This document shows positions 50,915 to 61,474 of a stretch of DNA of 64,000 nucleotides, in pieces. This DNA comes from Sipunculus nudus (taxonomy: Eukaryota > Annelida > Sipuncula > Golfingiida > Sipunculidae). Made by a program: the position numbers and the translations under genes. Position 1 is the first letter of the stretch. Every line of letters starts with the position of its first letter. The stretch is taken from assembly GCA_026874595.1 (NCBI GenBank), contig CM049317.1, forward strand, positions 25,944,401 through 26,008,400, read 5' to 3'. The notes beneath the pieces were generated by a model. That model worked only from the letters and a program-made list of their open reading frames with translations, made no database searches and had not been told where the DNA came from.

Positions 50915-52170
50915 GATCAAACGGAATTAAACTGTGCCCGAATTAAACTCAAACGAGACATCTGTGTTTTCTAACCAAAGATCTCACGCTAATATCTAAA
51001 CATTCATATAAATGTGCACTAAATAATTATTTGAACAAGCAATACAATAACTAAGTCACAGTTGTCTGGTGTCAATATCTTACTCCAAAAACGCATCTAC
51101 CGAGGTTTATCAGCCAATGATGATGCTCTGTTTTTTTATCAAGGAAGTGGCCAGTTGTAACATTTGTTTTTTTGCACTTCTCAGCTAACAGCCTATTCCT
51201 GGTGAAGAATTATGCTTCATTTTTGGAAAGACTGATCAAAATGTTATTTTACGTGATATATAACTAATTTATCACACATGACCTTGTACAGTAAATTTGA
51301 TTTGAAGTTTGGTGAATACTATGTTCTGATATATAGTTAGAGTATTAAAATCATATATTTGATGTGTTCACGTGCATTATAAGATTTTATACAGAAAATA
51401 ATTGAAATCTGCTCATATGGTAGTTGCTCATCAAGGACAAATACACTTACTGTGTACATCATCAGAAGATACTTTTACCCTTATATGGCACAAAAAGAAA
51501 CAAAAGACGCAGAGCGTTCTTAATATGTCCATAATGGAAAGAACCCATGGACGTCTGCCACTGACATTGCAAGGAACATTATGATGTTTGCAGTAACCTT
51601 TATTTTAAGCACATATTACAAACTGTTTATTGTTAAAAGGTCATCAGTATTGTCTTAGTTCAAGGCAAACATGTTATAGCAATGAAACAGTCAATGGATT
51701 ATTTTCAAGTAATGGCAAGCAAATCGTCATGGCGGTGGGTGTTTATAACATCACTAATCATTAAAGCTAACACTGTACGAGGAAGTCTCTGTAATATATG
51801 TGCAGATAATGTTGTAATTATTTGACGACAAATACGCACAGCATATCGAAAACAAAAATAAGTTATTCATACGAGCCTTGGCAAATTACCTTAGTTTCCG
51901 AATAAATAGTAATAACCTTACTGGGAAGTCCAAACAATTTCATATATTTACAGTTATGTAGTAATAATTGGTCATAAGCTATCTCCCTTACTAAGGTCAA
52001 AGTCTCAACACATAATTTACAACGCTGCAAATGCAGCCATACTAAAGCAAGTGTGAACAGAAAATGATCAGGATATGGCAGGATCAGAAGCAAATTTGTA
52101 GGGTGAATAATTTTCACATCCTTTGTTTAGAGCTATTCATAAATGGCGTATGTCATCATCGTGAATTATC
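50915..52170. other. 3' flank of the Death-domain gene
   Basis: From about 51,560 the sequence matches 36,000-36,570 in unit A in the same order, as expected for the 3' flank or UTR of the Death-domain gene. The minus-strand frame 52,117-51,863 is not preserved in unit A and is not considered a gene. Confidence 0.5.
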
Positions 52171-52177
52171 GTAATGT

Positions 52178-53038
52178 TCAGATTGTCTGTATGCCCCGGT
52201 CATAACATTTTGTTCTTCCGTCATCAATAGAGCTCTCATACATTGACTCTCTTTTTTCTGGGCGTCTTGACTCTCTTTTTGTTTGCTGAAAAGGTATAAT
52301 AACTATTATTAGGACGGGTTTGCAAATATCACATCAGTATTGTTAGAAATCGCGTAACGTTCAATCGTTATACTTTGAACACACATACAGTGAATTCATT
52401 ATAACTTAATACTTACTGCATTCCTGATGAAGAACCGATCTCTTACTTCTTCTGCCAACCAAGGTATATTAACATCTTGATGGTTAAGCATGTCGTGCAG
52501 AGTGGTTATAGTGGCGTCGGTGTCGTTGGCCCATTCTAAGAGCCTCTCCTTTGCTACACGTTTTCGATCATTCTCATTTCTAAAAAAAATTATAGAAATA
52601 TTCATTAGCGTCTGATGTGACACACCTATATATGTATATAAATTAAAATACACCAACATCAGGAAAATCTTTTTTTTTAATGTTTACAATTATAATAAAA
52701 ATGTAAATATAATACATTGTATTAAAATATGACTTGCGTGATGTACAATTGGGAATTTGGAATTGTACATAATTCTATGATAGATCCGGTCCTTTGAAAC
52801 ACTCTGATAAGTGTGTTTGATTATTTATAGCTGAGAATAAGCCCAAGAATCAGGCTGTCTGGCATTTTCGATGCAATTTATACCTGATTGACATTTGTAT
52901 GTCCTGTTTCTGTTTTAGACTGTACCGGAACCCGTTCATAAGCAGCCTGTCAAAGTCATTTGCACCTCCTAAATTGTCAGCTACAAGATTGATCGCCTCT
53001 TTTAGAGAGTAAGACAATGGAATATTCCCCGTCTTCAG
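52178..53038 (-). other. Death domain and conserved C-terminal tail exons
   Basis: Exon 53,038-52,884 (SLKEAINLVADNLGGANDF, DRLLMNGF) and exon 52,579-52,417 (RLLEWANDTDATITTLHDML, then WLAEEVRDRF) make a six-helix Death domain, split in phase 2. The last exon (52,285-52,178) begins QTKRESRR and ends GIQTI before TGA. The unit A fragment keeps the same exon lengths and a very similar tail (ending GIQTM), which supports this last exon as truly coding. Confidence 0.85.
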
Positions 53039-56000
53039 CTGTAGTTGCACAAAAAATAAGACAATTTTGAAAACGATGATCTGATTGTCTTTATAAGTAT
53101 TATATTGTTTTTAATGAGTGAACAAGAACGAAAAGATATTTCTGAAAGATTCATATTGTCACATATACCAAAAATTAACATAAAACAGTATGACTAACCG
53201 ATACTCAATATACTCAATATCAGCCATAGATATCATATGTGAGGTGAACATAATAAGCGTGTTTTGCAAACGACGGGCATTCATTAGATTGCATTTTATG
53301 ACACAGTAACAAGAAGATTATTAGAGAACGAACTAATAACATAAAGAAAAATATACTAAACAACGAATTCATATGGATAATGGGAAAGGATATGTCAGAT
53401 TTTTTATAAACTTGATGTAATAATCACCTGACTCATTTTTATGATAAAGTACAATGATGTTTCCAGTTTGTGTGTATACTGTTTACGGGCACTTGATTTC
53501 CTTAATCTGAAGACACTCTTATCAGGAGTTTCCTCAAATAAAACAGAAAACTGAAACTCCCCGGCAAAGTTTGTGTCTTGCATATTTTCAGTAGTTAGAA
53601 TGAATTGAAGTGGTGAAGGGAGACTCCCAGAGTGGCAACTAACGAATGATGATAGACTTCTCCTCTAAAAGTATAGAAAACTATAGTCAAAATATAAATT
53701 ATATAATTTAATGCAACAATTTTACAGAGGCTAATAAATATTTTTTTTAGAATTAAGGGAATGTTCCGAAACCGTTAAGTATCCTCGTATAAAATGGTTT
53801 TACCAAGAATAGCCTTGTTAAATTGTTTCTCTTAATCGCATGGTAAACATAACATAAAACATGTCAGAGTAGACGCTTGTATATGGAAAAGAAGACAGCC
53901 AGGCAGTTTTACATATACCATCTTCAAAGAACACCTTTCTGAAAACTTTTCAAAAGCAGATATTGAGTTTATAATATCTAATGTCTAGTCTAGTTTTATC
54001 ATTTTGTTCCCAGGTTTTTCATTTTTCGTAAATTATCGTTTTCTTTAATACGATGTTTTGATTTTCTGCAATAGGTAATCAACGTTTAAAGCATAAAAAA
54101 CATAACGGACCAGAAACAGGGTCACCCCTTCAGTGGAGCTTCTTCTACCTGGTCTCAAGATACTACCAGAATCAGGGTTGATAGCCACCTTTAAAGAAAA
54201 GCAAAACCGATTTAGAAATAAAATGAATATGATTGGCTGACAACAGTGCATCGTTAATACATTTAGAGGTTTTAACTGAAGGAAAGCTATGGATATTTAT
54301 ATATAACATATATGACGTTTAAAAGGTCCAAGGCATTTCGGTTGCAGTATCTTTTAGATAAAGATAAATTTTTACCATATGATCTCAATCGTTTATGTCT
54401 AGTACATAACCGAATAGACATACAATAGTACATGGTATTGTAATACCAAATGATTACGATTTTGGCGAATTGGCACAAAATTTCAGTCTTCCACCATACA
54501 TATTTATAAACAAAATATAGTTTGTTTTCCATTTGACAAATAGACAAATTATCACATGACTTTTGCATGTGCATTTTTTGCCAGTAGTCTCTGTAGGGGA
54601 TAAATATATTTGGATATGTTACCTCTCCTAAGATATGTGTGATTTTCATTGGATAAAAACCCTGGGTGGATGTTATGTGAACACGATTGCAGGTGGTGCC
54701 AGCAGAATGGATTTAACATAAAACTATCCAAGAATTATTATAAATCAACTATGTTGTCATGGGGCTCATGGTAGACGAATGCGGCGACGGTGTAGCCCGC
54801 TTGAAAATATCGACCTTCCATATAAATACGATAATCATTGGACTGTTGCTGCTAAGTGTTGAATCAGGAAATTAGGATATACCTTTTCATCAGTCCTTTT
54901 TACCATTGAGTGAAGGGTCTTGTCCCAGGATCCTCCTATCACATGAAGTTCTACCTCCAACTTGTCTGTGGCATGAATAGTTTTTATTCCAGTGACATTT
55001 GACAGCGGTATGTTTGCGTGAAAAGGCAGTGGTTCACATTGTTCTCTTTGTGCAAGGTCCTACAACGTAGCAGTATTCAAATCTAAAGAAAACAGTCGTG
55101 CCATATTAAGTTAACACTTTCGCTGCCTATGACGAGTACACTCGTCATATTTTTTTATTCCCCCAGTGCCTATGACGGGTATACTCGTCATGAATTTATC
55201 AGCAATTTTCAGTAGGAAATCTCTTAAATTTATCAATAAAATCTGCGCAGGTGAGTAGTAGTTCATTAATAAATTGGTTTCTTGTCATGAAATAGTAAAA
55301 TTTATTATTCATCAGTCCGCTTGATAACTCAAAAGCAAGAAAGGTTTTGGGAACGTGAAAATATCCACGGCTCTCGTTCTTTACCGTGTATAAGTTCATG
55401 ACCCGCTGTAGTGTAAAATTAATACCGTGTAGGAGTTTTCCTTAGAATCAAACGAAAACGAGGATTGCAATAAAAATCGGTCTAGTTTTATATTTGGGTG
55501 TATTTTGGCCACTTATTTTCGGCAAACCCGCTGGTGAGACGGAGGTGTGCCATATCGCACCTGAGGTGCGTGAAGTCGTTCAGGTTTATTGCCCCGCGAG
55601 GACAGCCTATTGCGCAATCAACAACAATAGGGCGCGTGCCACTTGCCTGATACACAGATCGGCAGGGTAATCAGAACGCGGCTGCATATTATTGGTTTGG
55701 CATATTTGGAGCTATCTCGCGCATCCTATACATTTAGAGATAGCAATATGCTTGTGTAAATTGTAAAATTCTGAAAGCAAACTCTGACGATCACTTGCGG
55801 AACATGTTGACCCTTTAGTATAGGCCTACCGACAATCCCAACGCACTTTGGAATTCACCATATGCAACCCCGACGTATGACTTTCAGACAATTCATAATA
55901 AAGCATTATAAGCCTTGAGTTGATCATATTAGGTTACACTTTGATCACACGCAATTTTCGTATAATTCCCGGCATCGTTTGACGGTGACAATGACGAGGT

Positions 56001-56504
56001 CCACTGTATCATGCTATCGCCTCGGTATGTAAATAACTCTATGACTGTGTGTAATAAAATATAATACCATTTTTAGAATTATAATGATTGGTAGAATCAG
56101 TTTGTTCGTAATGAAAAGCAAAATAGTAAATTTTTCAGTAAAAATACAAGTTTGTAAAATGAAAGAAAAAGAAAAAAAAACGAAGCGAGGAATCGAACTT
56201 GCGCGGTGTTCCGTCGCGTGTTATTTGACCTACTACATAACTCCTGAGCCATCTTTCCACAGGTGTAATTGTAAGTTTATAGCAATCATAAACCAGACTA
56301 AGACACAAACCCCCGCGAGTTCTACCAGATCGATGAAGTGATATCAGAACTTTGATGATCATACATGATAAGAACTGTGACGTTTTATAAATCTTCATCT
56401 ATTATTTCAACTAATATCTCGAAGGTCGATCCGAGTGGGTACAGGAGCCGCTATTGCATGAACCGCTGGACTTTCCCGGGCCTGGTGTAAACATATGAAT
56501 TCTT

Positions 56505-56579
<75 letters not shown>

Positions 56580-56597
56580 CATATATTACATATATAC

Positions 56598-56656
<59 letters not shown>

Positions 56657-59600
56657 TTGTGCGTGTGAGGGCGCATCTGTGCTTGTGTGCGCATTTTTCC
56701 TTTGAAGTCCCTTCTGGCTGTAAGCCTACTTACCTAATAAGGCCGAACAGGGTTATGACATCCTTCTGTGCATAACACCTCGGGCAAGTTTTATGGCCTT
56801 TGGACCAGGTGGACTTCATACCCTCGTTATCAGCTTTTCACACCTAGAACTTACTCACCCGGACCTACTCGAGACTTTTGCAGGCCCTGGCACTAGGGGA
56901 ATATTTGGCTGGGCAGTGAATGTGTTAATTGTTTTGTTTCAGTTCCAGGACATTCATCATTTAATCATAACATTATCGATATCTCTGTCAAAAATAAACC
57001 ATAGGAAAGTTATTTATGTGAGAAATAAAGGTAAGCTACATTATACATAAATCCAAGTCACCTAGAAAGATGCTATAGAAAATATATGACATTTCAGTAT
57101 AAAGAAAATAACGGAGCTTTATCATGATATTTTAAAAATGAAATTAAGGAATTGATATAAGAACATGTAAGCAGAAGACAAAAAGGTGTCTTTCAGATAT
57201 TAAATGGAAAGCTTCTCTTAGTATTCCATACCATGTTCCCTCATTTCATGGGTGGAGCATCCAATTTTTACCACCTATGGTAATCTTAATATATCTCCTA
57301 TTATATACAATGGATGAATGTTTAAAGAACACACGTACATTCAGAAATTATATACTAATTTTACCTTCCTGTAATCCTTAATTGTATGGAGCTGGTCAAC
57401 AAGGTACATATGAATCAGCAGGTCTCGCTTTCTCGCTGGTTCATACGCCTCGTTCAAGTGTCCGAACAACATCACCTGTAAGTCCAGCCATTTATTGCTT
57501 CTTTGTTTACATACACATTTGAACTGTGTAAAATGTAGTGTGTACACCTTAACATGGTCACCAAACCATTCCCAGTACAAGGTTTCTTTGATATTATTTC
57601 TCTGATCATCCTTCTTTATCTCTTTCCACGGTTCTTCGTTGTTGGCCCGAAAGAAAACCCCTACAAATGGTGATAACTTTTCAGGCACACAGTGAGGTAT
57701 ACGGATGACCACGTGTCTCCTGAACCGTCCTGTAGTTTCGTATTCAACTACCGGGCCTGCAAGCGTTTCTGTCGTCTCATCCACATATGTGATACAGTTT
57801 AAGTGAATATTTTCTTTGATTATAATTGTTTTGCCTGAATCTATTGCTTCAGGTGGAACTTGTAAAGAGACCAAAGAGTTTTCCCTTTGGAAGCGTCCCC
57901 CTTCGTGATTTGCTTCGTACTGGTTTTGCCAAGGGATACTCTCTTGCAACTTTAATGGGTTCTCTTTCTGTTGTTCTCTTTTGTGATTCGACACCGATTG
58001 AAGGGTTGATTGGTTTTCATTGTAATAGTTCACATCATTGAGACCGTTTTTGATGGCTGTGGCTTGCAGCTCTGACTCAGAGTTAGAGGCTCCATTGGAT
58101 GCCTTAGCTTGCGTGTTGTGTGCTTCAAGGAGTGAAGTCATTCGGTACCCTTCCTGTTAAAACGTCAAATTATTTTTAAAAATGTAAGGCAGGTATTAGC
58201 AGATAAATGATGTTTCTTCTGATATATAATTAATGTCTTTACGTGCCGGATTAAGCTGATGGATTCGTAATGTTACATCAAATTCTTACCCGGAGACGTG
58301 CAGAGTGCCGACGGGATGGCCGTACATAAAATCTATGTATGGCCCATAGTGCTGTTACGATACTCACAAGAACACCAAGGGCTCCTACCAGACCAATCAA
58401 TGAATCCAACTTTATTGAATGGTTGTGATGCCAACCTGAGCCTGGAGTAGATAAAACTTAGAAAATTATTTGCTGGTTGAAACGTTGAATCATGTTTCAT
58501 TTGCATCATGTCATGTATCGGTCTGTTGATTACTTCTGTCTCTGACGATTATAATCACAACCCATTCGAACTCATCATGATTCATCAATTTTATCTTGGA
58601 TCCTTTTACATTCAATCAAGTCATTTATGCTTAAGATGGGTGACAAGGTAAATTGGACATAACCTCTCTGTAATTCATATACATGGTATATCTATTTATC
58701 TACAAAATGAGTAACTGCTGACCAGGCCATAATGATTGTGCTGTCCCCTTTTCTTTGTCATCAGGTGTTGTTCCATTTTCACCGTTTCCTATTGGAAAGC
58801 TTGTTAGAACGTTCCCTTCTGTTACCAATCCTATTGAAAAAAATGACTAATTGTACAGAGCGCCTTAGTTTCTCCAATGTTTACAAAGAAATATATTTTA
58901 GATTTCGTTAAATACACAGTATTGCAATATACATATCACTGTAGCAGTAACGAACACCTAAATACGGAGATCAAGTAATTTACATTTGCTATAAAACGCC
59001 TTTTCCATATATTTCGATTCATAAGGATAAATTAACCGAATCTAAATATATAAGGTGAAAACACAGCCTACCTGAACTGAAAACACATATAAACTCGTGT
59101 AGTTCTTCACAACCGACTGCTTTCCATACGAACCGATTGGACGCCTGACTCTTGGTCATTAGGGAACAATCACCACCTCGCGAAGGCTCGTTTGGTCCCC
59201 ACAATGACAAACTATCTATTTCTGTTTAAAAAAATGGTGTAAACCTTAATCAAGTAGAATGTGTTTAATAAAGTCTTCTACACACAGGGTGTGTCAATTA
59301 AGAAGAACGTCAATTTAATCAGTTCTATTTACATGATCTAAGCAGAGTAGAAGACTGCCTGAATTATATGATCTGTATATGACAATGTAAAACAAAAGCA
59401 AAATTATTTTTGTTAACGTTACTGACAAAAACAAATGTCCTTACAAAATCCTATATGTAAACACGTGCACGGATAATGAAGGAATTGTTTTTTCTTCACG
59501 CGCTTGTACATGCAAGAACACGTTTATTTGTATCGTCGAGCAAAGCAAAATCTACATGCATTTCTGAAGATAAAGTATGTTGTTTTCCATATCTTGTATC

Positions 59601-61469
59601 GTGTATTGTAGGATTAATACCTTCTCCCGATGCTGAGGACCAGACCTCCCGCCGTGAACCTATCCAGGATGGCTTACAATGCTTGTACATCTTATCCTTC
59701 TGTAAATCCTGCATCAGTTGAATCAGACTGTCATTGTTCAACTTAGCAAGCTCTCCTCCGATTCGGTGACACTTAGCTCTGGCATCGTACCAATTCTCTG
59801 CTTTACAGGAATGAATGTAACAACGGTTCTCACGCCAAACACAGTCCGATCCAGGAAAGCCGATGTGACTACATCCATGACAATCTGAAATAAACATTAG
59901 CTTATATATTAGGATAAATCTACCTTGTATACCATTAGATGATAGTTTGCTGATGGTTTAAATTGATGTATATCACTCATTAACTGAGCAGCTTATATAA
60001 TGGTCTTTTAAAGAATTAACATTTGACTTTCGCCACAACTTTTTGTTCAGTACTATAAAGAATTTCAGCATGATTGGTCATAACTGTGTACTCTGCTAAG
60101 GATAACCGTGTCATTCTTACAAGATATAAATTAAAGCATTAACTATGCAATATAAAGGAAATGCTGTCATCATATCATTGATAATTATATTTGGGTGTCG
60201 TACCCTTTTTCTCACACAGGTAGCTCAGTCCTTGCATGTTACAGTGATGAAAGTCATATTTTATTTTTCTTCGTTGCAAGTCAACTGTACCACAGTCTTT
60301 GTTGATGCTCGCTGCTACTGATTTCTCTTGATTAGCTGCAATATACAGATTCATTAGGTGTGGCAATGTAATAAAAGTGGAACATATATCTATAAGAACA
60401 TTTATAATTAGTATATATATACAGCAGACCTGAGGACGTTGAGAAATAATACAGAAGAACCCAGTGATCCATTTTAATGTATATTAACTGTCCGACTGAT
60501 TAAATTATTATTTATGATATATTCAGTTCAAACAACCATAATTTGTGTTCTGTCTAAAAAGACTAAAACCAGTGAAAAGGACACCGTGAAAATCCAAGCT
60601 TAATTCTGCTTTTCGGTTTATGATCTAGATGTTAAAAAGGAACATCTGTGCCACAGCATTTCTACACACCAGGTAAATTTTTGCTCATTCTACATTACAG
60701 TATGTAAAATTCATTAATTGTTTGCTTCATGGGTTTCCTTAAAGAGTACCAAAATAGGCCCTCTTCCAAAATGCTTAATAGCAGGGCAAAATAAAAGGTA
60801 CTAGCTAACAACTAGTAAAGAAGGGCAAATATCTCCAAATAAATCCATATTTACATAATATACTGCCATCCACATAGGACCAGTCTTCCAACCGATGTCT
60901 TTGATACGCCAACCAGGACTCTGTGAGGATAACTTCGTGAAGATGCAGGTTATCTTCATTTGACGAAATTGTTGGTAGGGAAAAGGGAGAGCCGATGTCT
61001 TTACAAACCTTCCTGGCTTGTTCGAAGGAAAGCTTGTCTTTCACAATACGTGTACTTGAGTAGTCTATCAATAGAAAATGATATTATGGTTGTGAAAGTA
61101 TGGCGGGATAAAGAATCAACATGTATGTAGCTGGTATTTACATTTGCATAATTCTTACACAAATGGACACAACTATCTATGAATGCTCTTTCCAACATTC
61201 TTTGGTGGCATCATTCCCGACGTTTTGAGTAATTGTCACATCATGACACCAGCATTCGGCCAATGAAATATTGAAAATTATTGTAATGTGTATGCATAAA
61301 CAAAGTTTTTTCCCTAGGTTCATTAGCGTTCACATTATAAATATATTAAAAAATGGTATTTGGTCACAGCAAAAGAATGGCGTCAATAATAATGGCGTAA
61401 ATAACAATACTTACCTGAAGTTACCGACCAGATTTCAACTATGACCAGAACTATTCTAGATAGCCACAT
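52178..61469 (-). CDS. C-type lectin receptor with ZU5-UPA-Death signalling tail
   Basis: Fourteen exons join in frame at every boundary: 61,469-61,415; 61,064-60,864; 60,335-60,204; 59,884-59,621; 59,221-59,072; 58,830-58,723; 58,441-58,290; 58,153-57,365; 55,059-54,883; 54,188-54,126; 53,664-53,428; 53,038-52,884; 52,579-52,417; 52,285-52,178. The product is about 917 aa: signal peptide 1-19, CTLD1 20-129, CTLD2 130-267, linker, TM about 318-338, Asn/Ser/Gln-rich stretch, ZU5 about 438-570, UPA about 571-770, Death domain about 785-880, 35-residue tail ending GIQTI. Family knowledge: ZU5-UPA-Death is the signalling block of UNC5 netrin receptors and PIDD. Here it sits behind lectin-like domains. 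The weakest junctions are exon 2 (an alternative end at 60,855 is also in phase) and exon 10 (donor GGG|GTGACC). A role as a ligand-triggered death or NF-kB type receptor is inferred. Confidence 0.85.
53428..55059 (-). other. UPA domain exons
   Basis: Exons 55,059-54,883, 54,188-54,126 and 53,664-53,428 are all phase 0. They continue the UPA fold (PLPFHANIPLSNVTG, DKLEVELHVIGGSWDK; then LPSPLQFILTTENM and GEFQFSVLFEETPD). UPA is conserved in UNC5, PIDD and ankyrins and packs against ZU5 and Death domains. The small middle exon is the least certain part, because its donor is weak. Confidence 0.65.
56181..56260 (-). ncRNA. tRNA-like sequence (tRNA pseudogene or SINE head)
   Basis: On the minus strand, TGGCTCAGGAGTTATGTAG resembles a tRNA A box. 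About 30 bases on, AGTTCGATTCC fits the B box (T-arm). A run of T follows, as at a Pol III terminator (56,169-56,180). Spacing fits a tRNA, but I could not fold a convincing acceptor stem, so a tRNA-derived SINE or pseudogene is more likely than a working tRNA. Confidence 0.45.
56500..56655. repeat. (TC)n and (TA)n compound microsatellite
   Basis: About 40 bp of (TC)n passes directly into (TA)n. A second (TA)n of about 48 bp lies at 56,606-56,653. Both are inside the piggyBac-like element. Confidence 0.95.
57365..58153 (-). other. ZU5 domain exon with HFT motif
   Basis: A single 263-codon exon, phase 0 at both ends. After a polar Ser/Asn/Gln-rich stretch it reads GGRF, SLVSLQVPPEAIDSG, TLAGPVVEY, RRHVVIRIPHC, PWKEI and VYTLHFTQFKCVC. 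These follow the ZU5 consensus (vPpGAi, SPvV, V.lriPHC). The HFT (57,535-57,527 on the minus strand) lies where PIDD has an HFS used for self-cleavage. The UPA domain begins at the exon end (DLLIHMYLVDQ) and continues in the next three exons. Confidence 0.85.
58723..61469 (-). other. Signal peptide and double-CTLD ectodomain of the ZU5-Death receptor
   Basis: Exon 1 encodes MWLSRIVLVIVEIWSVTS, a signal peptide, with a perfect donor CAG|GTAAG. CTLD1 spans exons 2-3 (LSFEQARKVCKDIG, SWLAYQ, DWSYVDG; then DCGTVDL and LSYLCEKK). CTLD2 spans exons 4-5 (CVWRENRCYIHSC, NWYDARAKC, PSWIGSRR; then LWGPNEPSRGGDCSLM and HEFICVF). Exon 6 is a Gly/Thr/Asn-rich stalk. All these introns are phase 1, the classic shuffling phase. 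The W-G-P-N-E-P-S stretch lies where calcium-dependent lectins carry EPN/QPD, but the second ligand motif (WND) is not evident, so sugar binding is uncertain. Confidence 0.8.
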
Positions 61470-61474
61470 TGTCG

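Larger units (their letters stand above)
37740..53040. repeat. Tandem segmental duplication, unit B
   Basis: Second copy of the block described at 18,350-37,450, in the same order and orientation. It lacks the two insertions of unit A but has gained a Ty3/gypsy element. Its right end continues without a break into the UPA, ZU5, TM and CTLD exons of the full Death-domain gene, so this is probably the original right-hand context. Confidence 0.9.
55111..56928. mobile_element. Non-autonomous piggyBac-like element in intron 8 of the receptor gene
   Basis: The left end TTAACACTTTCGCTGCC (55,111) and right end GGCAGTGAATGTGTTAA (to 56,928) are near-perfect inverted repeats (15 of 17) with TTAA on both sides, the target site used by piggyBac transposons. 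Just inside the left end are two palindromic tgacgagta/tactcgtca stretches (about 55,128-55,195). No transposase frame is present. The element contains a tRNA-like sequence and (TC)n(TA)n microsatellites. The match between ends was found by eye. Confidence 0.55.

Noticed and set aside
56411-56599. Frame with Arg-Glu and Ile-Tyr repeats
   Set aside because: Translation of the (TC)n and (TA)n microsatellites.
57826-58041. 71-codon plus-strand frame
   Set aside because: Antisense to the ZU5 exon, which is well supported.
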